From NCBI RefSeq assembly GCF_001421885.1, contig NZ_LMLH01000007.1, forward strand, positions 19,775 through 83,774: DNA of 64,000 nt, read 5' to 3'. The number at the start of each line of letters is the position of its first letter. The stretch's first letter is position 1. The notes under the pieces were generated by a model. It was not told where the DNA came from. It searched no databases and saw only the letters and a program-made list of their open reading frames with translations. This stretch comes from Pseudomonas sp. Leaf48 (lineage in GTDB: Bacteria > Pseudomonadota > Gammaproteobacteria > Pseudomonadales > Pseudomonadaceae). Both the position numbers and the translations under genes were made by a program. This document shows, in pieces, positions 41,976 through 50,772 of this stretch.

Positions 41976-43025
41976 ATGACGACTATTTTCGATCCAATCA
42001 AACTGGGCGACCTTGAGTTGGCCAACCGCATCATCATGGCCCCGTTGACCCGCTGCCGCGCCGACGAAGGTCGCGTACCGAACGCGCTGATGGCCGAGTA
42101 CTACGTGCAGCGGGCCTCCGCTGGCCTGATCCTCAGCGAAGCCACCTCGGTCACGCCGATGGGCGTCGGCTACCCGGACACCCCGGGCATCTGGTCCAAT
42201 GATCAAGTACGCGGCTGGGCCAACGTCACCAAGGCGATCCACGGCGCCGGCGGCAAGATCTTCCTGCAGCTGTGGCACGTCGGCCGGGTTTCCCACGACT
42301 CGTACCTGAACGGCGAAAAACCGGTCGCCCCAAGTGCCATCCAGCCTAAAGGCCACGTCAGCCTGGTTCGCCCATTGGCCGACTACCCGACCCCACGCGC
42401 CCTGGAGACGGCGGAAATCGCCGACATCGTCGACGCGTACCGCACCGGTGCCGAGAACGCCAAGGCTGCCGGTTTTGATGGCGTGGAAATCCATGGCGCC
42501 AACGGCTATCTGCTTGATCAGTTCCTGCAAAGCAGCACCAACCAGCGTACCGACAACTACGGAGGCTCCCTGGAAAACCGTGCACGCCTGTTGCTGGAAG
42601 TGACCGACGCAGCCATCGAAGTCTGGGGCGCCGGCCGCGTGGGTGTGCACCTGGCACCGCGCGCCGACTCCCATGACATGGGCGATGACAACCTGGCCGA
42701 AACCTTCACCTACGTGGCCCGTGAACTGGGCAAACGCGGCATCGCGTTTATCTGCTCCCGAGAAAAAGAAGGTGCAGACAGCCTCGGCCCACAACTGAAG
42801 GAAGCCTTCGGCGGCCCCTACATCGCCAACGAACGCTTCACCAAGGACAGCGCCAACGCCTGGCTGGCCAGCGGCAAGGCCGATGCAGTCGCCTTCGGCG
42901 TACCCTTCATCGCCAACCCGGACCTGCCGGCTCGCCTGAAGGCCGACGCACCGCTGAACGACGCACGTCCGGAACTGTTCTACGCCAAGGGCCCGGTTGG
43001 TTACATCGACTATCCGACGCTGTAA
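41976..43025 (+). CDS. xenB: Old Yellow Enzyme-family alkene reductase
   Basis: 349 aa from the ATG at 41976. TIM barrel with FMN: IIMAPLTRCRADEGRVP, LQLWHVGR, the proton-relay and substrate region GFDGVEIHGANGYLLDQFLQSSTNQRTDNYGGS, and C-terminal GPVGYIDYP. Very like XenB of fluorescent pseudomonads, which reduces nitroglycerin, TNT and activated alkenes using NADPH. Operon partner of an ArsR regulator and MFS exporter. Followed by a strong terminator. Confidence 0.93.
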   Translation: MTTIFDPIKLGDLELANRIIMAPLTRCRADEGRVPNALMAEYYVQRASAGLILSEATSVTPMGVGYPDTPGIWSNDQVRGWANVTKAIHGAGGKIFLQLWHVGRVSHDSYLNGEKPVAPSAIQPKGHVSLVRPLADYPTPRALETAEIADIVDAYRTGAENAKAAGFDGVEIHGANGYLLDQFLQSSTNQRTDNYGGSLENRARLLLEVTDAAIEVWGAGRVGVHLAPRADSHDMGDDNLAETFTYVARELGKRGIAFICSREKEGADSLGPQLKEAFGGPYIANERFTKDSANAWLASGKADAVAFGVPFIANPDLPARLKADAPLNDARPELFYAKGPVGYIDYPTL

Positions 43026-43062
43026 AGACTGGGTAGGCTCTTACAGTTGTACGCAGAAACGC

Positions 43063-43095
43063 AAAAGCCCCGATTCGAAAGAACCGGGGCTTTTT
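43063..43095 (+). terminator. Rho-independent terminator after xenB
   Basis: AAAAGCCCCG-loop-CCGGGGCTTTTT; 7-9 bp GC-rich stem with flanking A and T runs. Confidence 0.92.
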
Positions 43096-43124
43096 CATGC
43101 ACGCGACGCAAAAACCGCACAAAC

Positions 43125-43153
43125 AAAAACGCCGCTCAATGAGCGGCGTTTTT
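43125..43153 (-). terminator. Terminator downstream of the tRNA operon
   Basis: AAAAACGCCGCTC-AAT-GAGCGGCGTTTTT, a near-perfect hairpin with T-runs in both directions. It lies 7 bp past the last tRNA-Gly on the minus strand and can also stop plus-strand reads. Confidence 0.9.
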
Positions 43154-43160
43154 GTGAAAT

Positions 43161-43236
<76 letters not shown>

Positions 43237-43239
43237 AAA

Positions 43240-43315
43240 TGGCGTCCCCTAGGGGACTCGAACCCCTGTTACCGCCGTGAAAGGGCGGTGTCCTAGGCCA
43301 CTAGACGAAGGGGAC
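43240..43315 (-). tRNA. tRNA-Glu (anticodon TTC), copy 2
   Basis: 76 nt on the minus strand, starting GTCCCCTTCGTCTAGTGG and ending CGCCA. Anticodon loop CTTTCAC, anticodon TTC; TPsiC arm GTTCGAGTC. Lies 3 bp upstream of the tRNA-Gly above in the transcription direction. Confidence 0.96.
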
Positions 43316-43419
43316 ACGCTGCCCGGAACACATGGTGTGTGTTTCGGTGCCCAGATCCGCATCCGAAGACTTGGTTCTGGTTTCACTCAGCCCTGCCCGA
43401 AGGCAACGCTGTTTAAAAT

Positions 43420-43495
<76 letters not shown>

Positions 43496-43497
43496 AT

Positions 43498-43573
43498 TGG
43501 CGTCCCCTAGGGGACTCGAACCCCTGTTACCGCCGTGAAAGGGCGGTGTCCTAGGCCACTAGACGAAGGGGAC
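43498..43573 (-). tRNA. tRNA-Glu (anticodon TTC), copy 1
   Basis: Same 76-nt tRNA-Glu sequence as 43240-43315; it is the promoter-proximal gene of the four-gene tRNA operon and lies about 60 bp from the -10 element. Confidence 0.96.
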
Positions 43574-43635
43574 ACACGTACAACATTCACTCCCTGCTTC
43601 GTTTCGCTGTGTGCTTTACGCTGCAAGTGGCGCGC

Positions 43636-43664
43636 ATTCTATGGATGGATTGAGAGGTCGTCAA
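43636..43664 (-). promoter_or_regulatory. Sigma-70 promoter of the tRNA operon
   Basis: On the minus strand TTGACG (43659-43664) and TAGAAT (43636-43641) are spaced 17 bp. A GC-rich discriminator (GCGCGCC) follows, a feature of stringently controlled stable-RNA promoters, and an AT-rich upstream stretch (ATTTAAATAAATTTATATC) could act as an UP element. Confidence 0.8.
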
Positions 43665-43946
43665 CCCCCTGATATAAATTTATTTAAATCAATGACTTCG
43701 ACCTGCTTTTGGGCGCCCCTGAGGATTTTCCGCTGGTCGACATCTGGCGCCTATATTCTGACACCTCTCAAGGCGTTATAGTCAGCCCAGTGATGGCACT
43801 CTCTATAGTAGGTGCCATCATTTATAGAAGCAGGGATGCGGCCGATACAATTACAGGGATGTCCGATTCCTCCCGTCGTGCGGGCCCGGGCGCATATATG
43901 CAAGCCACCGGACTCACAGGCAAACCTATAAGAAGAGGTCTTACCG

Positions 43947-44717
43947 GTGACACCACTCATGATCACCCTGCTAGTCGTAGCCGGGATCGCACTGCTGATC
44001 GTCATTGGCTACATGAACCATGTAGTGGAAAACAACAAGCTGGAAAAGGCCCGTACCAAGGCTGAACTCAATGACCGCTTGCGTCGCTGCGGCGAGATCA
44101 CCGAAACCTTCCCCGGCCAGTTGATGACACCCGCGCTCAAGTTGCTGCTGACCCGCCTGGAACTGAACGTGTGCCATCGCCTGCTTAATCTGGAAAAATC
44201 CAGTGCCAACCTCAAGGCGCGAATCATCGAACTGGAAACCCTTGCCGCCCAGGGTGAATCCATCCCGGTCAACAACCCGCCGGCACCGATCCAGACCGAA
44301 GCCAAGGCCAAGGATGTACGCTTTTTACTCGAAGCCCTGCACGGCCAGATCACCCGCGCCGCACAGGACGGTTTCCTGCTGCCCACTGAAGCCAAACGCT
44401 GGATTCGCGAAGTCCGTCACATCCTCGTCCTGCTGCACATCGAGTTCTTCAACAACCTCGGCCAGCACTGCCTGCAACAGAACCAGCCCGGCCAGGCGCG
44501 CCTGGCGTTCGAACGTGGCGTGCAATACCTGCGCAAGCAACAGGAAGCACAGCTCTACGCCGAACAACTGGAGTACCTGGAAAAACTCCTGGCCCGGGCC
44601 AATGACCAGGTCATGGACCGCACAGCGCCGATGGAAGGCGAAGTGAATCAACTGACCCAAGGCCTCAAGGACGTCGAGGCGGATGCGGACTGGAAGAAGA
44701 AAGTGATCTACGACTGA
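43947..44717 (+). CDS. Membrane-anchored coiled-coil protein of unknown function
   Basis: 256 aa from a GTG start with AGAGG upstream (an ATG at 43959 is possible but has a weaker site). One N-terminal membrane helix (residues 4-22) is followed by a mostly helical cytoplasmic part with Leu/Glu/Gln heptads (LLTRLELNVCHRLLNLEKSSANLKARIIELETLA) and a QQNQPGQARLAFERGVQYLRKQQEAQLYAEQLEYLEKLL segment like a short TPR-type hairpin. Not recognised. A strong terminator follows. Single-gene unit. Confidence 0.75.
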   Translation: MTPLMITLLVVAGIALLIVIGYMNHVVENNKLEKARTKAELNDRLRRCGEITETFPGQLMTPALKLLLTRLELNVCHRLLNLEKSSANLKARIIELETLAAQGESIPVNNPPAPIQTEAKAKDVRFLLEALHGQITRAAQDGFLLPTEAKRWIREVRHILVLLHIEFFNNLGQHCLQQNQPGQARLAFERGVQYLRKQQEAQLYAEQLEYLEKLLARANDQVMDRTAPMEGEVNQLTQGLKDVEADADWKKKVIYD

Positions 44718-44729
44718 TCATGGGATGTT

Positions 44730-44759
44730 AAAAAGCCACCGAATGAGGTGGCTTTTTTA
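44730..44759 (+). terminator. Rho-independent terminator
   Basis: AAAAAGCCACC-loop-GGTGGCTTTTTT, a perfect stem with T-run 12 bp after the preceding stop codon; can also serve the convergent SDR gene. Confidence 0.93.
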
Positions 44760-44792
44760 TGTCGATTCGGGGGCGTGGCCTGCAAGCCGTCT

Positions 44793-45554
44793 TCAGAACG
44801 CCGTCACGCCACCATCCACAGCCAGCGAATGCCCCGTAGTGAAGGCCGCACCATCACTGCACAGATACAACACGGCGCTGGCGATTTCTTCGACCTTGCC
44901 GATGCGACCTACCGGGTGCATGGCATTGGCGAACTCGCCTTTTTTCGGGTCGGCCTCATAAGCGCGACGGAACATGTCGGTGTCGATGACCGCCGGACAT
45001 ACCGCGTTGACCCGAATCTTTTTCTTGGCGTATTCGATGGCCGCCGATTTGGTCAAACCGATCACCGCGTGCTTGGAGGCTGCATAGATGCTCATTTTCG
45101 GTGCTGCCCCGAGACCGGCAACCGAAGCGGTATTGACGATCGCACCGCCGCCTTGGGCCAACAACAGTGGCAACTGGTATTTCATGCACAGCCAGACGCC
45201 TTTGACGTTGACGCCCATGATCGCGTCGAACTCATCGAGCGTGCCATCGGCCAGCTTGCCTTTCTCGATCTCGATGCCGGCATTGTTGAAGGCATAGTCC
45301 AGGCGACCGTAGGTGGCGACCACTTCATCCATCAGGTTTTTTACATCGCTTTCCAGCGTCACGTTGCAGCGCACGAAGGTCGCTTCGCCACCTGCTGTAC
45401 GAATCAGCGCCACCGTCCCTTCACCGCCCGCCGCGTCCATGTCCGCCACCACCACCTTCAGACCTTCGGCGGCGAACGCCTGGGCGGTCGCGCGACCGAT
45501 ACCGGCTGCTGCACCTGTCACCACTGCTACCTGCCCGGAAAACGTCATGCTCAT
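44793..45554 (-). CDS. Short-chain dehydrogenase/reductase (SDR)
   Basis: 253 aa. Rossmann motif TGAAAGIGRA near residues 13-22, NNAG, catalytic Ser region (NTASVAG) and YAASK (YxxxK). Classical SDR oxidoreductase, NAD(P)-dependent, tetrameric in most relatives. Substrate unknown. Convergent with the preceding coiled-coil gene, sharing the terminator at 44730-44759. Confidence 0.92.
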   Translation of the reverse strand: MSMTFSGQVAVVTGAAAGIGRATAQAFAAEGLKVVVADMDAAGGEGTVALIRTAGGEATFVRCNVTLESDVKNLMDEVVATYGRLDYAFNNAGIEIEKGKLADGTLDEFDAIMGVNVKGVWLCMKYQLPLLLAQGGGAIVNTASVAGLGAAPKMSIYAASKHAVIGLTKSAAIEYAKKKIRVNAVCPAVIDTDMFRRAYEADPKKGEFANAMHPVGRIGKVEEIASAVLYLCSDGAAFTTGHSLAVDGGVTAF

Positions 45555-45790
45555 TGCTGTGTCCTCGAAAAGAAGAAAACGGGGGATCGCCTGTTTTCAG
45601 TCTAGCGACAGGGACGTTGCCGGCGGCAGCACTATCAGAAGCCCGGTTGGACGCCCATGATTTGCAGTGATGGAACTGCCGTACCAACTATCACTGCTCT
45701 GGATCAACCTGCATTCGCCACATCAGCCAAACTTGCGGCATTGACGTTGAAGGGCTATCAACAAAGCTCCATTCATCTTGAGTGCCTGTC

Positions 45791-46795
45791 ATGACTACCC
45801 AGACCAATCGCCAATTCCTGCTCGCCAAACGCCCTGTAGGCGCGGCGACCCGTGAGACGTTCACTTATCAGGAAGTACCGGTTGGTGAGCCGGCGGCGGG
45901 TCAGATACTGGTCAAAAACGAATACCTGTCCCTGGACCCGGCGATGCGCGGCTGGATGAACGAGGGCAAGTCCTACATCCCGCCGGTCGGTCTCGGTGAA
46001 GTCATGCGCGCACTGGGTGTAGGTAAAGTCGTCGCTTCGAATAATCCGGGGTTCGCGGTCGGGGACTACGTCAACGGTGCACTGGGTGTGCAGGATTATT
46101 TCCTTGGCGAGCCGCGGGGTTTCTACAAGGTCGATCCGCAGTTGGCGCCGCTGCCGCGCTATTTGTCGGCACTGGGAATGACCGGGATGACCGCGTACTT
46201 CGCCCTGCTCGACGTCGGTGCGCCGAAGACCGGTGAAACCGTGGTGTTGTCGGGTGCAGCCGGGGCGGTGGGCAGCATTGCCGGGCAGATCGCCAAGATC
46301 AAGGGTTGCCGGGTCGTCGGCATCGCCGGTGGTGCTGACAAGTGCAAGTTCCTCATCGATGAACTGGGTTTCGACGGCGTCATCGACTACAAGAACGAAG
46401 ACGTCATCGCCGGCCTCAAGCGCGAATGTCCTAAAGGCGTGGACGTGTATTTCGATAACGTCGGCGGTGACATTCTCGACGCGGTGCTGAGCCGCCTGAA
46501 CATGAAGGCCCGGGTGGTGATCTGCGGCGCAATCAGCCAGTACAACAACAAGGAAGCGGTCAAGGGGCCGGCCAACTACCTGTCACTGCTGGTCAACCGC
46601 GCACGCATGGAAGGTTTTGTGGTGATGGACTACGCCAGCCGATTCGCTGCGGCCGGGCAGGAAATGGCCGGCTGGATGGCCCAGGGGCAGCTCAAGAGCA
46701 AGGAAGACATTGTCGAGGGACTGGAGACCTTCCCGGAGACGCTGATGAAGTTGTTCAGCGGGGAGAATTTCGGCAAGTTGGTTCTGAAGGTATGA
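45791..46795 (+). CDS. NADP-dependent oxidoreductase (CurA/PTGR-like)
   Basis: 334 aa from the ATG at 45791; a GTG at 45782 adds three residues. Medium-chain reductase without zinc: VKNEYLSLDPAMRGWM, the nucleotide loop SGAAGAVGSIAGQIAK and VDVYFDNVGGDILDAVL are typical of the leukotriene B4 12-hydroxydehydrogenase group (curcumin reductase CurA, YncB). Reduces alpha,beta-unsaturated ketones and aldehydes using NADPH. Single gene followed by REP pair. Confidence 0.92.
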   Translation: MTTQTNRQFLLAKRPVGAATRETFTYQEVPVGEPAAGQILVKNEYLSLDPAMRGWMNEGKSYIPPVGLGEVMRALGVGKVVASNNPGFAVGDYVNGALGVQDYFLGEPRGFYKVDPQLAPLPRYLSALGMTGMTAYFALLDVGAPKTGETVVLSGAAGAVGSIAGQIAKIKGCRVVGIAGGADKCKFLIDELGFDGVIDYKNEDVIAGLKRECPKGVDVYFDNVGGDILDAVLSRLNMKARVVICGAISQYNNKEAVKGPANYLSLLVNRARMEGFVVMDYASRFAAAGQEMAGWMAQGQLKSKEDIVEGLETFPETLMKLFSGENFGKLVLKV

Positions 46796-46820
46796 CCGTT
46801 ATTTGATCTACCCATTTGCC

Positions 46821-46915
46821 AATGTGGGAGCGGGCTTGCTCGCGAATGGGAGTGTGTCAGTCAACATCAATGTTGCCTGACATGCCCTCTTCGCGAGCAA
46901 GCCCGCTCCCACATT
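46821..46915. repeat. Perfect 26-bp inverted REP pair
   Basis: AATGTGGGAGCGGGCTTGCT plus CGCGAA (46821-46846) is repeated exactly as its reverse complement at 46890-46915, with a 43-bp loop, between the convergent CurA-like gene and pyrF. Same core as the repeat at 33329-33418. Confidence 0.9.
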
Positions 46916-46932
46916 TGGTTTTCAGCGATTGA

Positions 46933-47631
46933 TCAGGCGAGTTCGGCCACCACCGCAGCCAGCGCTTTGGCCGGGTCTGCCGCCTGGCTGATCGGGCGGC
47001 CGATCACCAGATAGTCGGAACCGGCATCCAGCGCCTGCCGCGGGGTCAGGATCCGGCGCTGGTCGTCCTGGGCGCTGCCCGCCGGGCGAATCCCCGGGGT
47101 CACCAGTTGCAGGGACGGGTGCGCCGTTTTCAGGGCCTGGGCTTCCAGTGCCGAGCACACCAGACCGTCCATCCCGGCTTTTTCGGCCAGTGCCGCCAGG
47201 CGCAGAACCTGCTCTTGCGGCTCGATGTCCAGGCCGATACCGGCCAGATCCTCACGCTCCATGCTGGTCAGCACGGTCACGCCGATCAGCAGCGGTTTCG
47301 GACCGCTGCGCTGGTCGAGCACTTCACGGCACGCAGCCATCATGCGCAGGCCACCGGAGCAATGTACGTTGACCATCCACACGCCCATCTCCGCAGCCGC
47401 TTTGACGGCCATGGCAGTGGTGTTGGGGATGTCATGGAACTTGAGGTCGAGGAACACTTCGAAACCCTTGTCACGCAGGGTGCCGACGATTTCCGAGGCA
47501 CAGCTGGTGAACAGTTCCTTGCCGACTTTGACCCGGCACAGCTTCGGGTCCAACTGATCGGCCAGCTTCAGTGCGGCGTCACGGGTGGGGAAATCCAGGG
47601 CGACGATGATAGGAGTCTGGCAGGCGGACAT
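46933..47631 (-). CDS. pyrF: Orotidine 5'-phosphate decarboxylase
   Basis: 232 aa from the ATG at 47631. The catalytic [10 protein letters not shown] motif (Asp-Lys-Asp array) and [18 protein letters not shown] at the start identify the enzyme, which turns OMP into UMP at the last step of pyrimidine synthesis. Length is normal for the bacterial group I enzyme (about 230-245 aa). Cytoplasmic dimer. Single gene; about 170 bp separate it from the permease gene. Confidence 0.95.
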   Translation of the reverse strand: MSACQTPIIVALDFPTRDAALKLADQLDPKLCRVKVGKELFTSCASEIVGTLRDKGFEVFLDLKFHDIPNTTAMAVKAAAEMGVWMVNVHCSGGLRMMAACREVLDQRSGPKPLLIGVTVLTSMEREDLAGIGLDIEPQEQVLRLAALAEKAGMDGLVCSALEAQALKTAHPSLQLVTPGIRPAGSAQDDQRRILTPRQALDAGSDYLVIGRPISQAADPAKALAAVVAELA

Positions 47632-47751
47632 GAGTGGGCTCTCAGGCAAGTCGAAATCGGCGCGCATTGTAGCGGAACCAGCGCCGCTGCGGGACCCGAT
47701 GATCGGTAAATCGTCGAGAACACTCAGCCAAGACTAGTCTTTGGGGCCATT

Positions 47752-47789
47752 GTGTCGAGTCCGATACAGACACGACACACTCTCGACAC
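47752..47789. promoter_or_regulatory. Inverted repeat in the gap upstream of pyrF
   Basis: GTGTCGAG (47752-47759) and CTCGACAC (47782-47789) are exact reverse complements around a 22-bp centre that contains further GACAC words. It lies about 120 bp upstream of the pyrF start and just past the permease gene stop. Could be an operator or a terminator stem; no T-run. Confidence 0.35.
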
Positions 47790-47804
47790 CCCCGCCTCAG
47801 GACT

Positions 47805-48866
47805 TCAGGGCCTGCGATCTTCAACGCGGGCTTGCGTCTTGCTCCAGTCAGTCAACAGGCTGTAAGCCACCGCCAGCAACGTCGGGCCAATGAACAAACC
47901 GATGAAGCCAAAGGCGATCAACCCGCCAAACACCCCGAGCAATACGATCACCAACGGCAGGTTGCCGCCCCGGCTGATCAGGTACGGCTTGAGCACGTTG
48001 TCGACGCCGCTGATGATGAACATGCCCCAGGCGCCGAGAAATACCGCCATGCCGTACTCGCCCTTCCAGGCCAGCCAGGCCGTGGCCGGAATCCATACCA
48101 GCGGTGGTCCCATGGGAATCAGGCTGAGCAGGAAAGTCACGATACCGAGCACCAGCGCCCCGGGCACCCCGGCAATCAGGAAGCCGATAAGCGCCAGCAC
48201 GGCCTGGGCCGCCGCAGTACCGATCACACCATTTACCACCCGCTGCACCGTACCGGCCACCAGCTCGATGTAATAGCCGGCACGCTGACCGATCAGGCGC
48301 TCCAGCAAGCCGTGAACAAACGCCGCCAGCCGAGGCCCGTCCCGATAGAAGAAGAACACGAAGACGATGCTCAGGGTCAGCTCGAGAATCCCGCCGCCGA
48401 TCTGCGCGCTGCGCGCCAGCAACCAGTTGCCGACCTGCCCTAGATAAGGCTTGAGCGATTGCAGCATCGCCGCACCTTGCTGGTCGATGCTGTTCCAGAT
48501 CCCCGTCAGGCGCTCGCCTACCAGCGGAATACTGCCCAGCCAGGCAGGAGCCTCGGGCAGGCCTTCGACCTGTGCATCCTTGATGAACGCCGTGGCATCG
48601 CGCACATGATCGGCAAGGTTGAAACCCAGCCATACCAGGGGAGCTGCTACCAGCACCATCCAGCCCAGCGTCAGCAATGCCGCCGCCAGGGATTCGCGGC
48701 CATTGAGCCAGCGGGTCAGCAGACGCATCAATGGCCAACTGGCAAAGGCCAGGACCGCGCCCCAGAACATCGCCGACCAGAACGGCGCCATCACCCACAG
48801 GCTCGCGCCAAACAGCACCACGAGCAGGATCTGCACCAAAAGGCGATCGTTATTGATCATCTGCAA
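47805..48866 (-). CDS. AI-2E family transporter (PerM-like)
   Basis: 353 aa with about eight hydrophobic segments. Family landmarks are the N-terminal WMAPFWSAMFWGAVLAFASWPLMR and the C-terminal GGLIAFGFIGLFIGPTLLAVAYSLL. Despite the name, most members are not autoinducer exporters and act as sodium- or proton-coupled permeases of unknown substrates. Start may be the second Met (48860). Single gene. Confidence 0.9.
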   Translation of the reverse strand: MQMINNDRLLVQILLVVLFGASLWVMAPFWSAMFWGAVLAFASWPLMRLLTRWLNGRESLAAALLTLGWMVLVAAPLVWLGFNLADHVRDATAFIKDAQVEGLPEAPAWLGSIPLVGERLTGIWNSIDQQGAAMLQSLKPYLGQVGNWLLARSAQIGGGILELTLSIVFVFFFYRDGPRLAAFVHGLLERLIGQRAGYYIELVAGTVQRVVNGVIGTAAAQAVLALIGFLIAGVPGALVLGIVTFLLSLIPMGPPLVWIPATAWLAWKGEYGMAVFLGAWGMFIISGVDNVLKPYLISRGGNLPLVIVLLGVFGGLIAFGFIGLFIGPTLLAVAYSLLTDWSKTQARVEDRRP

Positions 48867-48929
48867 TCTCGAAAAAGTCAGTCAGCAAAAGAGTAGGCGA
48901 ACGTGTCGCCCACGTTCGCCGGGTAAAGC

Positions 48930-49748
48930 CTACCGCAATAGTACGATGTGCAGGCCAGAGCCTTCGACACTGCCGGTTTCCAGGCGCGCCGCGCGTACGC
49001 CCTGGCCGATCAGCGCCTGACGCCAGGCCTCGGCATTTGCTCCGGAAACACTGACCCGCAGGGTGGTGTCCAGGTTCAGTCCGCGAGAAATCAGACGCAG
49101 CCAAGCGTCATCAGGTGCTGAAGTCAGTTTGGGGAAATCGAGTTCGCCGGTGCTCTTGAGTTCACGCAACAAGGTCGCCGACGTCGGCAGCAAATCGCCC
49201 AATGGCGCTGCGGCGTCGAACTGTTCGACGTGCAGATAGGCTTTGCGATTGCCACGGGTGATGCTGTAGAGCGCTACAAGGGTGTTGTCCCGGGGGGCGG
49301 CCAGACGCAGCAGCAAATAGGCTTGTTGATCGTCGGAGCCATACAGCTTGGCATTGCCGAAGACTTCGTTGGCCCATAGGCTGCTTTCACCGCAATCGCG
49401 GGCCTGGCACCAGAACAGCAATTGCGCGTCCTGTTTCTGCAACGCCTCGCGGGCGGCGGTGAAGGCTTCGGTCGATGAATGTTCCGGTGGCAGCTCGTAA
49501 GTCACCGAAGTGGCATTGCCACGGGTGCTGACCTGACCGTCGAAGCGCAACTGGCCGCTGATCTTGCGGATCGAGCCCAAGGGATAGATCCGCTCCAGTT
49601 CGGCTGCGGGGCGATAGTCGACGATCTGCGCGTCGGCCATGCGCGGCACGATCGGCAGGTCCTGACTTCCCGGAACATCGGCGGCAAACAACTGGGGGCT
49701 GAGACAGCATAGCGCCAACAGGCTGATGGAACGCACGGATAGACTCAT
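48930..49748 (-). CDS. DUF4892 family exported protein
   Basis: 272 aa from the ATG at 49748, which overlaps a 40-codon upstream frame by 4 bp. A signal peptide ends near LFAAD; the mature N-terminus (DVPGSQDLPIVPRMADAQIVDYRPAAELERIYPLG) and the OmpA-like C-terminal region mark DUF4892, which is common in Pseudomonas. Two Cys (FWCQARDCGES) may form a disulfide. Function unknown; periplasmic or outer-membrane associated. Confidence 0.88.
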   Translation of the reverse strand: MSLSVRSISLLALCCLSPQLFAADVPGSQDLPIVPRMADAQIVDYRPAAELERIYPLGSIRKISGQLRFDGQVSTRGNATSVTYELPPEHSSTEAFTAAREALQKQDAQLLFWCQARDCGESSLWANEVFGNAKLYGSDDQQAYLLLRLAAPRDNTLVALYSITRGNRKAYLHVEQFDAAAPLGDLLPTSATLLRELKSTGELDFPKLTSAPDDAWLRLISRGLNLDTTLRVSVSGANAEAWRQALIGQGVRAARLETGSVEGSGLHIVLLR

Positions 49749-49867
49749 TGGATCAGCATGGCCTGGGCATCCTTGACGACAGTGGCTTGATCGGGGCGTT
49801 GCGGCGCCCAGGCAGTTCCACCGATGGCGCGATCGACATTCGGGGTCGCGGTGTAGAGATCTATCAT
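49745..49867 (-). CDS. Possible 40-aa leader ORF upstream of the DUF4892 gene
   Basis: ATG at 49867 has AGGGAGA about 8 bp upstream. The 40-residue product starts MIDLYTATPNVDRAIG, reminiscent of the MIDLYTxxTPN start of glutathione S-transferases, then diverges, and stops overlapping the next gene by 4 bp (ATGA). It could be a coupling leader peptide or a GST fragment left by deletion. No more can be said. Confidence 0.4.
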   Translation of the reverse strand: MIDLYTATPNVDRAIGGTAWAPQRPDQATVVKDAQAMLIQ

Positions 49868-49917
49868 GGTTGTCTCCCTTTTCAACCCGCCCAGCCTCGA
49901 CAGTTGCCCGGCGCAAG

Positions 49918-50772
49918 TCAAGGAATGGCGAAGAACCGATTGAAACAGTCTGCGACAAGATCCGCACCTGCTTCGTCATTCAGGTGCAAATGGTGCCCGC
50001 CTGGCAACTGTTCATGGCTAAAGGGTAGACGTTCCAGCAACTCGGGATGTTTGGCGAGCATGCCGTCGGCAGCCACCACCAGTTTCGCCGGACAGCTGAC
50101 TCGCTGGACGAAAGCCATGGCCTGCTCGGTGGTCAGACGCAGCGGCGATGGCAACGTGAGACGACTGTCAGTGCGCCAGGTGTAACCGCCCGGCACCGGC
50201 ATCAGGCCACGTTGCGCCAGCAGTCCGGCGGCTTCACGACTGACTGCCACCAGACCTTTCATGCGCACCTCGATGGCATGATCGAGTGTGTCATAGACCG
50301 GTTTGCGCTTTTCCCGCAGATCCAGCTGCGCCTGCAGGGCCATGCCCATGCGTTCGGCGGCGTTTTCGCCTTTGTCGGTAGGAGGAATGATTCCATCGAT
50401 CAACGCCAGGTGAGTGACACGCTCCGGCATCGAACCGGCAATGATCAATGAAGCGATGGCACCCATGGAGTGCCCCAGCAGGGCAAAACGCTGCAAGCCC
50501 AGTTGTTCGGCGACCTGCAGCACGTCATGGGCATAATCCCACATGGCGTATCCGGCACCCGGCGGGCGGTGTCCGGAATGGCCGTGGCCGGCCATGTCCA
50601 GGGCGATGATGCGCAGGCCTTTGAGCTTGGGCGCCAGGCGCGCGAAGCTGTTGGCGTTGTCCAGCCAGCCGTGCAGGGCAATGACCGGCAAACCGTCTTG
50701 CGGGCCGAACAAGTGCGCCGCCAGCTCGATGTGCGGCAGGCTCAGGCGGACTTCTTCGAAGGCGTGGTTCAT
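49918..50772 (-). CDS. Alpha/beta hydrolase
   Basis: 284 aa from the ATG at 50772, which overlaps the upstream hydrolase gene by 4 bp. Oxyanion loop LHGWLDNANSF, nucleophile elbow LLGHSMGAI, and C-terminal PGGHHLHL with the catalytic His. Fold of epoxide hydrolases, haloperoxidases and esterases; the DMAGHGHSGHRPPG loop is typical. Paired with a second hydrolase, which hints at a two-step or redundant hydrolysis. Confidence 0.88.
   Translation of the reverse strand: MNHAFEEVRLSLPHIELAAHLFGPQDGLPVIALHGWLDNANSFARLAPKLKGLRIIALDMAGHGHSGHRPPGAGYAMWDYAHDVLQVAEQLGLQRFALLGHSMGAIASLIIAGSMPERVTHLALIDGIIPPTDKGENAAERMGMALQAQLDLREKRKPVYDTLDHAIEVRMKGLVAVSREAAGLLAQRGLMPVPGGYTWRTDSRLTLPSPLRLTTEQAMAFVQRVSCPAKLVVAADGMLAKHPELLERLPFSHEQLPGGHHLHLNDEAGADLVADCFNRFFAIP

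Noticed and set aside
47752..47789. PurR/PyrR-type regulatory site for pyrF
   Set aside because: The inverted repeat is real, but no match to a known pyrimidine regulator site could be made.
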